Source: Acidobacteriota bacterium (GTDB lineage: Bacteria; Acidobacteriota; Thermoanaerobaculia; Multivoradales; J023). From it: a DNA stretch of 45,476 bases. The position numbers were made by a program, and so were the translations under genes. Where the stretch lies: assembly GCA_029263395.1 (NCBI GenBank), contig JAJCXO010000145.1:1-45476 (forward strand), given 5' to 3'. Positions 17,590-25,382 of this stretch are shown here, piece by piece (within the stretch, counting starts at the first letter, position 1; the number at the start of each line of letters is the position of its first letter). Under the pieces are notes generated by a model. It ran no database searches. It was given only the letters and a program-made list of their open reading frames with translations, and was not told the origin of the DNA.

Positions 17590-17594
17590 CTAGA
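17340..17594. repeat. Perfect 15-bp inverted repeat bounding a 255-bp segment
   Basis: TCTAGTGACCTAGCT at 17340-17354 is exactly mirrored by AGCTAGGTCACTAGA at 17580-17594. Next to both arms are further CTAG repeats. The right arm includes the TAG stop of the MBOAT gene (17592..17590). This is the layout of terminal inverted repeats of a small non-autonomous element, although flanking target duplications were not seen. Confidence 0.8.
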
Positions 17595-19011
17595 ACTGAA
17601 AGTACAAAAACGGCTCGGCTGTGTCTGGAGTCAACAGGATCATCGCCCAGATGGCGACTGCCAAGATCGCGACACGGATCAACAGCGGCCAGCGGTCGAA
17701 GCGGTCGAACAGGCCGAAGAGTTCCTCGCCAACCTGGGTGGCGTAAAGTGCGGCGCACAACACCAAGGTACCCCCGGCGGTGATCGCTACATCGTCACCG
17801 GGCACGAACATCCGCGACAGCATGCCGAACGCGACGTCGATCGAGACGGCACGGAACAACACCATGCTGATGACCCAGCCATGGAAGGTCAGGAGTACCC
17901 AGACCGGAATCATCCACCGTGTTTCGGCCACCTGGCGGAGCTTGGGCCGAGTTGTTGCCAAGCCCTTGAACAGTCGATGCACAATCAGAAACGAGCCGTG
18001 TAGCAGACCCCAAGCAATAAACGTCCAGTTGGCGCCATGCCACAGCCCGCCCAACACCATGGTGAGCATCAGGTTGCGCAACGTGCGGACGACTCCCTTT
18101 CGGTTGCCGCCGAGAGAGACGTAGAGATAGTCCTTGAGCCAGCTCGACAGTGAGATATGCCAGCGTCGCCAGAAGTCGGAGCTGTTGACGGCACAATAGG
18201 GGCGGCGGAAGTTGACCGGGAACTCGAGACCGAGCAGCCTCGCCAGGCCGATTGCCATGTCCGAGTATCCGGAGAAATCGAAATAGATTTGGAAGGCGAA
18301 GGCATACGCACTGATCCAAAGATCACCGCCCGAGAACTCTGTCGGTGTCTGGTGGACCCGATCGACCAGCAGCGCCAGGTTGTCGGCAATGACGATCTTC
18401 TTGAACAATCCGAGCATGAAGAGCTTGAGGCCCAGCCGGATCTGTTCAGGAGTTCGTCGGCTGGTTGCGGCTAGTTGTGGCAGGAAGTCGACCGCGCGGA
18501 TGATGGGTCCGGCTACCAGTTGAGGGAAGAACGAGACGTAGAGTGCAAAGTCGACAAAATCCCGTGCCAGATCGGAACGTCCGCGATAAACGTCGATCGT
18601 GTAGCTCATGCTCTGGAAGGTGTAGAACGAGATCCCAACCGGCAGCAGGAGCTCATGCAGAGGTAACTGGAACGACAAGGCCAGAGCCAGGCTGTGGGAA
18701 AAGAAGTTGTAGTACTTGAAGACTCCCAACAGCCCGAGATTGGTGACAACGCTCAGAGTCAGAAAGAGCCTGCGTCGCCGCGCTGACTCGGCACCATGGA
18801 TGCCTTTGGCAGCGAGGTAGTCAATGACGGTCGAAGCGAGGATCAGGAGGGCGTATTTGGGATTCCAAGTAGCGTAGAAAACGTAGCTCGAGACCAATAG
18901 CACGTAGCGTCGCTGCGCCATCGGCGTCAGCGCATGGGCTGACGCGACGGTGAGAAAGAAGGCGAGGAAAGTGTAGGAATTGAAAAGCAAAGAGGCGGCC
19001 GAGTCCGGCAT
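17590..19011 (-). CDS. MBOAT-family O-acyltransferase (AlgI/DltB-like)
   Basis: 473 residues from MPDSAASLLFNSYTFLAFF, which fits the usual 'mLFnSy.Fl.ff' start of AlgI-like proteins; upstream frame was not used. It is polytopic. Signature segments are YYNFF, LLPVGISFYTFQSMSYTIDVYRG (quoted in part), FDFSGYSDMAIG, DFWRRWHISLSSWLKDY and GGLWHGANWTF, which has the conserved catalytic His. Such enzymes move acyl groups across the membrane to acylate polysaccharides. The convergent SGNH protein is a likely partner; there are no alg or dlt genes in view, so the acceptor is unknown. The last codons lie in the inverted repeat. Confidence 0.88.
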   Translation of the reverse strand: MPDSAASLLFNSYTFLAFFLTVASAHALTPMAQRRYVLLVSSYVFYATWNPKYALLILASTVIDYLAAKGIHGAESARRRRLFLTLSVVTNLGLLGVFKYYNFFSHSLALALSFQLPLHELLLPVGISFYTFQSMSYTIDVYRGRSDLARDFVDFALYVSFFPQLVAGPIIRAVDFLPQLAATSRRTPEQIRLGLKLFMLGLFKKIVIADNLALLVDRVHQTPTEFSGGDLWISAYAFAFQIYFDFSGYSDMAIGLARLLGLEFPVNFRRPYCAVNSSDFWRRWHISLSSWLKDYLYVSLGGNRKGVVRTLRNLMLTMVLGGLWHGANWTFIAWGLLHGSFLIVHRLFKGLATTRPKLRQVAETRWMIPVWVLLTFHGWVISMVLFRAVSIDVAFGMLSRMFVPGDDVAITAGGTLVLCAALYATQVGEELFGLFDRFDRWPLLIRVAILAVAIWAMILLTPDTAEPFLYFQF

Positions 19012-19196
19012 CCCGAGAGGTTGGCGAGGTGTGTTCTGGCCGCGCCAGCATATCGCTGGATCGCTGCATTGCGTCAAGCCTGCGGACAGTTGAGGGCCGC
19101 TGTCGACTGTGCGAGTCGCCGGTAGTAATCTCAGGCGTCCAGAATATATTGGGCCATCAACAGGACCCCCGTCTCTTCTCGGATCTCCAGAACGTC

Positions 19197-19619
19197 ATGA
19201 AATCCACCACAGACAACGGTGTCGCCGCAACGTTTGACAGCTATCCGCCGAAGTTTCGGCACAAACTACTCGCTTTGCGTGACCTCATTCTGGAGACCGC
19301 CAGATCGACACAAGGTGTGGGCGAGATTGAAGAGACGCTCAAATGGGGGGAGCCGGCATATCTCACTTCGGAAACCAAAAGCGGCAGCACGATTCGAATC
19401 GCCTGGAAGCGGTCTAACCCGACGCAGTACGGTATGTACTTTCACTGCCAGACGAATCTGGTCGAGTCTTTCCGAGAACTGTTCCCAGATTGCTTCAGGT
19501 TTAGCGGCAATCGGGCTATTGTTTTTGACGAGAACGATGAGGTTCCAGCTCAGCAGCTGTCCGTCTGTATCGAAATGGCGCTGACCTACCATCTCATCAA
19601 GGATTCCCTGCGAGGTTGA
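19197..19619 (+). CDS. DUF1801 family protein (YdhG/YjhG-like)
   Basis: 140 residues from MKSTTDNGVAATFDSYPP. Family features are FDSYPPKFRHKLLALRDLI, EIEETLKWGEPAYLT and GMYFHCQ, typical of the DUF1801 fold (also called YdhG-like). The function of the family is not settled. It is nine bases upstream of the VOC gene and should be co-transcribed. The ribosome site is weak; longer upstream starts look less like the family. Confidence 0.8.
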   Translation: MKSTTDNGVAATFDSYPPKFRHKLLALRDLILETARSTQGVGEIEETLKWGEPAYLTSETKSGSTIRIAWKRSNPTQYGMYFHCQTNLVESFRELFPDCFRFSGNRAIVFDENDEVPAQQLSVCIEMALTYHLIKDSLRG

Positions 19620-19628
19620 ATACCAACG

Positions 19629-20030
19629 ATGCCCACTCGAACCGGACTCATTCTCTACGTGCACAACTACGAACAATGTGTTGACTTTTACCTCAACCGG
19701 ATTGGACTTCCCGTCCTGTTCACGACTCCCGAATTGACCTGCTTCGAATTCGGCGGCTCCTACTTGATGGTCGAGTTGGACGATCGACCTGACCTTCCGG
19801 TGCGATCTGGATCGCCAGCCTCCTGTCTCAGGTTCAACGTCCCCGATGTTCGGGCGTTTGCAGCTGAGCTGAAATCAAGAGGTGTAGACGTGGACTATCA
19901 GGAGCACTCGTGGGGAACAGTAGCCAAGTTCTTGGATCCAGAAGGCAACCTCTGTGCCTTCAAGGACGACGAGACCTTTGAGAGGCAGATCCGGGATCAT
20001 GAGCTAAAGAGGCGTCACGAAGCCGAATAA
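19629..20030 (+). CDS. VOC (glyoxalase/bleomycin-resistance fold) family protein
   Basis: 133 residues with the paired beta-alpha-beta-beta-beta architecture: GLILYVHNYEQCVDFYLNRIGLPVLF at the N-terminus and SWGTVAKFLDPEGNLCAFKDDE at the C-terminus, the latter a common VOC ending. Metal-ligand assignment is uncertain because the usual first His is in 'YVHNYE' and the Glu in 'CFEFGG'. Substrate unknown. Its stop overlaps the stop of the convergent modC gene by 16 bp. Confidence 0.8.
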   Translation: MPTRTGLILYVHNYEQCVDFYLNRIGLPVLFTTPELTCFEFGGSYLMVELDDRPDLPVRSGSPASCLRFNVPDVRAFAAELKSRGVDVDYQEHSWGTVAKFLDPEGNLCAFKDDETFERQIRDHELKRRHEAE

Positions 20031-21157
20031 TCGTTGGGTTCCGGTGAGCTGTCGCCCTCGCCATAGAGTCGGCAGGAGGTCGCCTTGATCACCAGGAAAA
20101 CGTCGAGGCCCGGTTTTAGTCCAAGTTCGGCCGGGGTAGTTTCGGTGACCTCAACGGCGAGCGGAATACCGGTGCCGAGATCCGCGGTGACGAGGGCGCG
20201 GCGGTCGATCGGACGTATTTCGATGATGCGTGCCGGTAGGACATTGCGTGCGGAGAGGCGTCCCGGGCGGTCGGGGGCGATCAGGATATCGTTGGCCGGG
20301 ATACCGATAAGCACTTCGCCGGAGGACATGTCGTCGCGCGGAATCACCAGTTCGATCGATGACTCCCCGGAGCCGAGCCGAACGATACTGGTCCCTTCCT
20401 CGCGTCGCAAGAGATGCGCGGGTAGCACGTTTTCGTAGCTCTGGTCCTCAGCCAACGAGAACACCTCGGGATCGCGCAGGACTTCTCGCGGCTCGCCGCG
20501 AGCGATGGTTCGCCCCTGTCTGAGCACCACGACGTCATCACACAGCGCCTGGACTTCGGTTGGATCGTGGGAGACCAGCAGCATCGGGACGGTGAGTTCG
20601 CTCCGCACCCGCTCGAGGAACGGCAGCAAACGTCGACGTAACGGCATATCCAGAGAGGCCAACGGTTCGTCGAGCATCAGTAGACGGGGACCCGAGCACA
20701 ACGCTCGACCGAGCGCCACTCGTTGACGCTCGCCGCCTGAGAGCGTCCGCACATCTCGGTCGAGGAGGGGAGCCAGCTCCAGCAGCTCAACCACCGACTC
20801 GAAGGTCTCTTGGATCGGTTGCCCGCTGGCTCGCGCTCGACGTTCGCCCGCCAGGAGGTTCTGACGGGCATCCATGTTGGGAAACAGTAGACCATCCTGC
20901 GGCACGTAGCCGATGGAGCGCTGTTCCGGAGGCACGAAACGTTTGGCCTTGCTGTCCAGCCACACGTCATCACCGAGCTGGACGCGACCGGACGCACCAC
21001 GGCGCAGACCGGCGATCGTTTCCAGCAGACTCGTCTTACCAGCCCCTGAGGCGCCAAACAAACCAGTCACCGGCTGGGACAGACTGAAGTCGACGGCGAG
21101 CTCGAAGCGATCGAGCTCCAGGCGCACGTCGACCGTGAGAGACGCCGGTGAGGTCAT
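20015..21157 (-). CDS. modC: Molybdate ABC transporter ATPase ModC
   Basis: 380 residues. GASGAGKT (35-42) is the Walker A, Gln87 the Q-loop, LSGGERQRVALGRAL (139-153) the ABC signature, LLMLDEPLASLD (159-170) the Walker B and D-loop, and His197 the switch. The C-terminal ~90 residues form a TOBE (Mop-like) oxyanion-binding domain (ARNVLPARI). The protein drives molybdate uptake with ModB. Its ATG overlaps the modB stop by four bases (ATGA), so the two are coupled. ModC of other bacteria can also handle tungstate. Confidence 0.9.
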   Translation of the reverse strand: MTSPASLTVDVRLELDRFELAVDFSLSQPVTGLFGASGAGKTSLLETIAGLRRGASGRVQLGDDVWLDSKAKRFVPPEQRSIGYVPQDGLLFPNMDARQNLLAGERRARASGQPIQETFESVVELLELAPLLDRDVRTLSGGERQRVALGRALCSGPRLLMLDEPLASLDMPLRRRLLPFLERVRSELTVPMLLVSHDPTEVQALCDDVVVLRQGRTIARGEPREVLRDPEVFSLAEDQSYENVLPAHLLRREEGTSIVRLGSGESSIELVIPRDDMSSGEVLIGIPANDILIAPDRPGRLSARNVLPARIIEIRPIDRRALVTADLGTGIPLAVEVTETTPAELGLKPGLDVFLVIKATSCRLYGEGDSSPEPNDYSAS

Positions 21158-21834
21158 TTGCCGCTCTCCGACGATCGACGGTCGTGACTCAGCAACTCGG
21201 CCCCCAAGATGGCTAAGAAGCCAACAGCGAGAGAGATGAGCATGAACAGATCTGCTTTGGAGTTGTCGCCCACCTGTTGGGCACTGAAAATCGCCGAGGC
21301 CAGGGTCTGGGTTTGGCCCGGAATGTTGCCAGCAAGAGTGACGGTGGCCCCGAACTCACCGAGGGCACGGGTGAAACCGAGCAAGGTGCCGGCGAGGAGC
21401 CCGCGGCCAGCGAGGGGAAGGGTGATGCGGAAAAAAGTTTCGATGCGGCTGTAACCCAACGTCCGAGCCATCATTTCGAGACGCGGTTCGACCCCTTCGA
21501 AGGCGACTCGAGCAGTTCTGATCACGAGCGGGATCGACATCACGGCAGCTGCCAGAACCGCCGCCTTCCAAGTCAGGAGAAGACCAAGATCGAACCCGAG
21601 AGTATTGCGCCCAAGAGGCCCGTCAACGGCCAGCAAACGCAACAACAGAAAGCCGACTGCTGTTGGGGGCAACACAAGCGGTAAACCGGCCAGCGCCGAG
21701 ACCAACCGCTTGCCGCGGAAATCCCACCGCGCCAAGGCGTAGCCGAGCGCGGTCGCCGGCACCACGACCAGCGCCGTTGCCACCGAGGCCACCTTCAGGG
21801 TGAGCCAGATCACGTGCAGCAGATCGTCGGTCAT
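21154..21834 (-). CDS. modB: Molybdate ABC transporter permease ModB
   Basis: 226 residues with five or six hydrophobic helices and the cytoplasmic coupling motif TRALGEFGATVTLAGNIPG (the ModB version of the EAA loop). It also has PLVLPPTAVGFLLL, typical of ModB. It forms the membrane channel with ModC and accepts molybdate from ModA. It sits between modA and modC in the expected order, with a 90-bp repeat-filled gap after modA. Confidence 0.9.
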   Translation of the reverse strand: MTDDLLHVIWLTLKVASVATALVVVPATALGYALARWDFRGKRLVSALAGLPLVLPPTAVGFLLLRLLAVDGPLGRNTLGFDLGLLLTWKAAVLAAAVMSIPLVIRTARVAFEGVEPRLEMMARTLGYSRIETFFRITLPLAGRGLLAGTLLGFTRALGEFGATVTLAGNIPGQTQTLASAIFSAQQVGDNSKADLFMLISLAVGFLAILGAELLSHDRRSSESGK

Positions 21835-21874
21835 CTCAGAGTAACGGTCATCACAGGCATCATCATCCCAACGA

Positions 21875-21941
21875 TTATTACAATGAGGCGGTTATAGCGG
21901 CGGGACGGTTATGACAGTGGGACGTTATTGCGGTCGGACGG
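21875..21941. repeat. 16/17-bp x 4 degenerate tandem repeat after modA
   Basis: Four units of 17, 17, 16 and 17 bp, each starting TTAT on the plus strand (21875, 21892, 21909 and 21925) and ending in GGCGG, GGACGG or GGGACG. The rightmost unit contains the modA stop codon (TAA, 21927..21925), and each unit keeps a TAA on the coding strand. The array therefore looks like a repeatedly duplicated modA 3' end. Confidence 0.75.
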
Positions 21942-22710
21942 TAAAGCTGTGCCGTTCGGCAATCTCGCTCGCAGATGACCCCGTCAGATAGTCGAGGAAC
22001 CGACTGGCGGCTTCCGGATGTTTGCCATCTTTGATCTGAGTAGCCCAGTAGGCGATCGGTGAGGCTTCGAATTCGCGCAGCTCGAGGAGAACGCGAATCT
22101 TGTCGGAGGTGTTGACGTCCGTCCGATAGACGATACCAAGGATTTGTGGATCGGTTTCGACCAGATGGAGAGCGGCTCGCACATCTAGGGCCGGCGCAAC
22201 GCGATCTGAAACTGCGCTCCACAGATCAGAACCGTCCCAGTCGAACTGCTCGAGAGCGGCCTTGGCATACCGTCCTGCCGGTACCGCAATCGGATCGGCC
22301 AACGCAAGAAATCGAAAGTTGGCTGTCGCCAGATCAGTGGGCTCGTCGAACTCGAATCCGGCGTCGAGATGGGCGATGAGCACTAGGCGATTACCCAGGA
22401 AAGCTCGTCGTGATCCGTCGACGGTCCGATCGTTGTCGTCTAGAAAATCGACCCAGTGGCGATCGGCAGAGAGGAAGATATCCGCCATGGGAGCGGCTTG
22501 GATCTGTTGGGCGAGGGTGTTGGAGCCCGCAAAATTGAAAATGATCCGGGTTCCGTGTCTAGTCTCGAAATCGGCGCCGAAGTCGGTTGCAACGTCTCTC
22601 AAGCTGGCGGCCGCGAAGATGACCAGGGGGTCGATTGCAGTATCCGGTTCGGCGCAAGTGATCAGGCTGAGTGCCATGACAGCTGCGATAGCGCGACGGG
22701 AGAGACGCAT
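21925..22710 (-). CDS. modA: Molybdate-binding periplasmic protein ModA
   Basis: 261 residues from the ATG at 22710. A signal peptide ends in SLITCAEP, a possible but unusual lipobox (Thr at -1). Mature family features are VIFAAASLRDVATDFG, FNFAGSNTLAQQIQ, ADIFLSADRHWVDFL and ALADPIAVPAGRYAKAALE, matching ModA oxyanion-binding loops. It should bind molybdate (and probably tungstate) and pass it to ModBC. GAGGAG lies 11 bases before this start; an ATG at 22734 is a less supported alternative. Divergent from the methyltransferase gene. Confidence 0.9.
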   Translation of the reverse strand: MRLSRRAIAAVMALSLITCAEPDTAIDPLVIFAAASLRDVATDFGADFETRHGTRIIFNFAGSNTLAQQIQAAPMADIFLSADRHWVDFLDDNDRTVDGSRRAFLGNRLVLIAHLDAGFEFDEPTDLATANFRFLALADPIAVPAGRYAKAALEQFDWDGSDLWSAVSDRVAPALDVRAALHLVETDPQILGIVYRTDVNTSDKIRVLLELREFEASPIAYWATQIKDGKHPEAASRFLDYLTGSSASEIAERHSFTVRPQ

Positions 22711-22783
22711 GGGCAGACGGACTCCTCGAATCATGAGAAACGGACACAATCGATGGTTGGATCGGGCCTGGATGCTATCCGAA

Positions 22784-22801
22784 TAGTGGCAATTTCCACT
22801 A
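22784..22801. promoter_or_regulatory. 18-bp palindromic candidate operator between modA and the methyltransferase
   Basis: TAGTGG-CAATTT-CCACTA is a perfect 6-bp inverted repeat in the ~100-bp divergent spacer, ending ten bases before the methyltransferase ATG. The position suits a regulator controlling one or both directions. It does not resemble the ModE box as I remember it. No regulator gene is in the neighbourhood. Confidence 0.45.
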
Positions 22802-22811
22802 ACATTTTCCC

Positions 22812-23675
22812 ATGACTCAAGCGTCGGCAGCTCCGAGCTCCTTCACCTTCGACAACCAGGCTGAGAGCTTCGACCGCCGAGCTGGGTTGCCGTCGGCATC
22901 CGCTCTGGAAGTGGCTCTCGCGGTGGCGACGCTCATCGACGATTACGTGTTGGGACATCTACCGTTGGTGCTCGATATCGGCGCCGGGACCGGGGAAGTT
23001 GGGTGTGCCTTGGCGAGCCGAGTCCCACGTTATGTTGGCGTCGATGTTTCGCAGCCCATGTTGTTGGCTTTCCGCTGCAAGCTCGGGTCGAACGGAGGGA
23101 GCTTGGTCCAGGCAGACGCGGGGCGTAACTGGCCGGTCGCCAGTGGGCAGGCGAGTCTCGTGTTCTCATCGCGAGCCGCACATCTGTTGCCTTCCGAGCA
23201 TCTCGTCCGTGAGGTTCTCCGGGTGGCACATCCCAGAGGCGCAGTGTTTGTCATCGGAAGCGTCCGGCGTGAGGAGGGCAGCCTACGGGCCGACTTGCGC
23301 CGCGAAATGCGACGTCTGCTGGCGGCTTCGGGGATTCGTGGTCGAGGGGGCCGACGGGCTGGCGACAACTTGATCACCTCGTTCGAGGCCATCGGAGGTT
23401 CTCGTATCGAGCCGCGTCGGGTGGCGTCTTGGCAGGTGCATGAACGGCCTGCTGACTCGCTGCGAGGATGGCGCGAAAAATCGGGTTTGGCGGGTCGATC
23501 GATACCCGAACAGATCAAGGATGATATCCTCCGCCGTCTCGAAGATTGGAGTCTAGAGCGCCATGGAGAGTCGACGAAAGGCCGGCAATCGATGGAGCAT
23601 TATGAGTTGTCGGGCGTCCTTTTGCCCGATCGAAGCGGCCGTTGGAAGACCGGTTTGTTGAAGCTCGGTTTATAG
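22812..23675 (+). CDS. Class I SAM-dependent methyltransferase
   Basis: 287 residues. An N-terminal FDNQAESFDRRAGLP segment resembles the start of many ubiE-like methyltransferases. Motif I is LVLDIGAGTGEVG (about 52-64), followed by YVGVDVSQPML (motif II) and LVQADAGRNWPV (motif III). No membrane segment is seen. The C-terminal ~100 residues do not match a family I know. It heads the cluster that continues into the molybdenum storage genes 70 bp downstream, and it is divergent from modA. Substrate unknown; a link to molybdenum is only positional. Confidence 0.75.
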   Translation: MTQASAAPSSFTFDNQAESFDRRAGLPSASALEVALAVATLIDDYVLGHLPLVLDIGAGTGEVGCALASRVPRYVGVDVSQPMLLAFRCKLGSNGGSLVQADAGRNWPVASGQASLVFSSRAAHLLPSEHLVREVLRVAHPRGAVFVIGSVRREEGSLRADLRREMRRLLAASGIRGRGGRRAGDNLITSFEAIGGSRIEPRRVASWQVHERPADSLRGWREKSGLAGRSIPEQIKDDILRRLEDWSLERHGESTKGRQSMEHYELSGVLLPDRSGRWKTGLLKLGL

Positions 23676-23745
23676 ACTCTCATTAGCACGTGCATGGTGT
23701 GACCGATGTTTGGGAACCACGGGGGACAAATGAAAAGGGAGATGT

Positions 23746-24558
23746 ATGAACGGTGACCTATTGAGCGATCTCGGCCGAACGTTGGTCGAAGGATCGCTGA
23801 CCGATGTCTCGGTCCTAGAACAGACGGCGGGTCCGGTCCAACAGATTTTGCCCGAAGCGAATGTGGTCAAGATCGGTGGCCAGAGCATTATCGATCGTGG
23901 CGCCAAGGCGCTGCTGCCGATCGTAGAAGAAGTCGTCAGCAATCTCGAACGGCATCAAATGATCCTCGGCACCGGTGCCGGGACGCGCGCTCGACATGCT
24001 TATAGTGTGGCCCTGGATTTGGGGCTTCCCACCGGCGTGATGGGTGTACTGGGGACGTTTACCAGTATGCAGAATGCTCGCATGTTGCATTATCTGCTCG
24101 CCAAACACGGTATCCCGTTCATCGAGCCGATCCAGTTTCCACAGCTGCCGCTCTTCCTGATCGAGCGCCGCGCCGTGGTGTTCTTCGGGATGCCGCCGTA
24201 CACCTTCTGGCAGCAGAATCCGAAGGTTGGGCGCATCCCGCCACATCGTACGGATACCGGCTCCTACTTGGTTAGCGAGGTCTTCGGCGCTCGGTCGATG
24301 ATTTATGTCAAGGACGAAGATGGTCTCTACACCGCCGATCCGAAGAAAGACAAGGGCGCCAAGTTCATTCCCAAGATTACGGTGCCAGAGCTGAAGGCGA
24401 TGGATTTGCAGGATGTTGTGGTTGAGCGAGCAGTGCTCGATCTGATGGTGAATGCTCAACATGGCCGGTCGGTCCGCATCGTCAACGGTCTCAAACCAGG
24501 TAACCTCACGCGTGCGCTCGAAGGCGAGGACGTGGGTACCCTGATCACCGCGGAGTAG
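23746..24558 (+). CDS. mosB: Molybdenum storage protein subunit, MosB-like
   Basis: 270 residues of the amino-acid-kinase (UMP-kinase-like) fold. Key stretches, NVVKIGGQSIIDRGAKAL (about 39-56), ILGTGAGTRARHAYSVALDL (about 73-92), GRIPPHRTDTGSYL, FVKDEDGLYTADPK-like (YVKDEDGLYTADPKKD) and NGLKPGNLTRALEGEDVGTL, match what I recall of the Azotobacter vinelandii MoSto beta chain closely. MoSto is an ATP-dependent hetero-oligomer that packs molybdate as polyoxomolybdate clusters. A purine-rich AAGGGAG ribosome site precedes the ATG. Its partner follows directly, two proteins of one complex. Confidence 0.85.
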   Translation: MNGDLLSDLGRTLVEGSLTDVSVLEQTAGPVQQILPEANVVKIGGQSIIDRGAKALLPIVEEVVSNLERHQMILGTGAGTRARHAYSVALDLGLPTGVMGVLGTFTSMQNARMLHYLLAKHGIPFIEPIQFPQLPLFLIERRAVVFFGMPPYTFWQQNPKVGRIPPHRTDTGSYLVSEVFGARSMIYVKDEDGLYTADPKKDKGAKFIPKITVPELKAMDLQDVVVERAVLDLMVNAQHGRSVRIVNGLKPGNLTRALEGEDVGTLITAE

Positions 24559-24563
24559 ACGTG

Positions 24564-25382
24564 ATGAGTGACCAAAGACACCATTTAGATTCGTTACTGA
24601 TGCGCGAGAGCTTGATTGATCATGAGCTCGTCGCGTCGACCGATGGCCATGCCCCGGTCTTTCGCATGTTGCCGGAGGCCCATGCCGTCAAGGTGGGCGG
24701 GGGCTCGATCATCGACCGTGGTGCTGCAGCGCTACCACAGCTTGCTGCAGCACTCGGAGACGCACTGGAGACCAAGAAGCTCGTCATCGGTACCGGGGGA
24801 GGCGTCCGCAGCCGCCATATGTTCTCGATTGGTCTCGATCTGGGACTTCCAACCGGCGTGTTGGCACAGCTGGCGATCGCCGACGCGTTGGGGAATGCGC
24901 ACATCCTGGGGACGTTGCTTGCGCCTTATGGTGTGGTGGCGATCCCGCCTGAGATCTTCGGCCATCTCTTGCCTTTTTTCATGAAGGGGGCACCGGGGGT
25001 GATCTTCAACGGTGATCCGCCGTATTCCTTGTGGGAACATCCCCCCGAGATCGGCCGGATTCCGCCCCATCGCACCGACGCTGGCAGTTATTTGACCGCC
25101 GAATGTTTCGGTTGCAAAACCTTGACGTTGATCAAAGACGTCGACGGTTTGTTTGACTCGGATCCCAAACAGAACCCGTCGGCTGAGTTCATTCCCGAGA
25201 TCAGTGTGACTGAGTTACGCGAGCGTAATCTCAAAACGTTGCCGTTCGACGAGGTGATGCTGGATCTGCTCGAGAAGGCACGTTTGGTCAAGCGTTTCCA
25301 AATCATCAATGGTTTGAAGCCGGAGCTGTTAGCGCCTGCTCTCGACGGTGAGCACGTCGGGACCATCGTTCATGCCGAATGA
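24564..25382 (+). CDS. mosA: Molybdenum storage protein subunit, MosA-like
   Basis: 272 residues, starting at the ATG at 24564, five bases after the MosB stop. It is a paralogue of its neighbour: HAVKVGGGSIIDRGAAALP (about 40-58), VIGTGGGVRSRHMFSIGLDL (about 74-93), GRIPPHRTDAGSYL, KDVDGLFDSDP and NGLKPELLAPALDGEHVGTI. HMFSIGLDLGLPTG is close to the equivalent stretch of MosA. Differences from MosB in the nucleotide loop (GGGVRSR for GAGTRAR) suggest the two chains have separate roles, as in the known alpha3beta3 complex. The A/B assignment is from memory of the Azotobacter sequences, so the two could be exchanged. Confidence 0.8.
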   Translation: MSDQRHHLDSLLMRESLIDHELVASTDGHAPVFRMLPEAHAVKVGGGSIIDRGAAALPQLAAALGDALETKKLVIGTGGGVRSRHMFSIGLDLGLPTGVLAQLAIADALGNAHILGTLLAPYGVVAIPPEIFGHLLPFFMKGAPGVIFNGDPPYSLWEHPPEIGRIPPHRTDAGSYLTAECFGCKTLTLIKDVDGLFDSDPKQNPSAEFIPEISVTELRERNLKTLPFDEVMLDLLEKARLVKRFQIINGLKPELLAPALDGEHVGTIVHAE

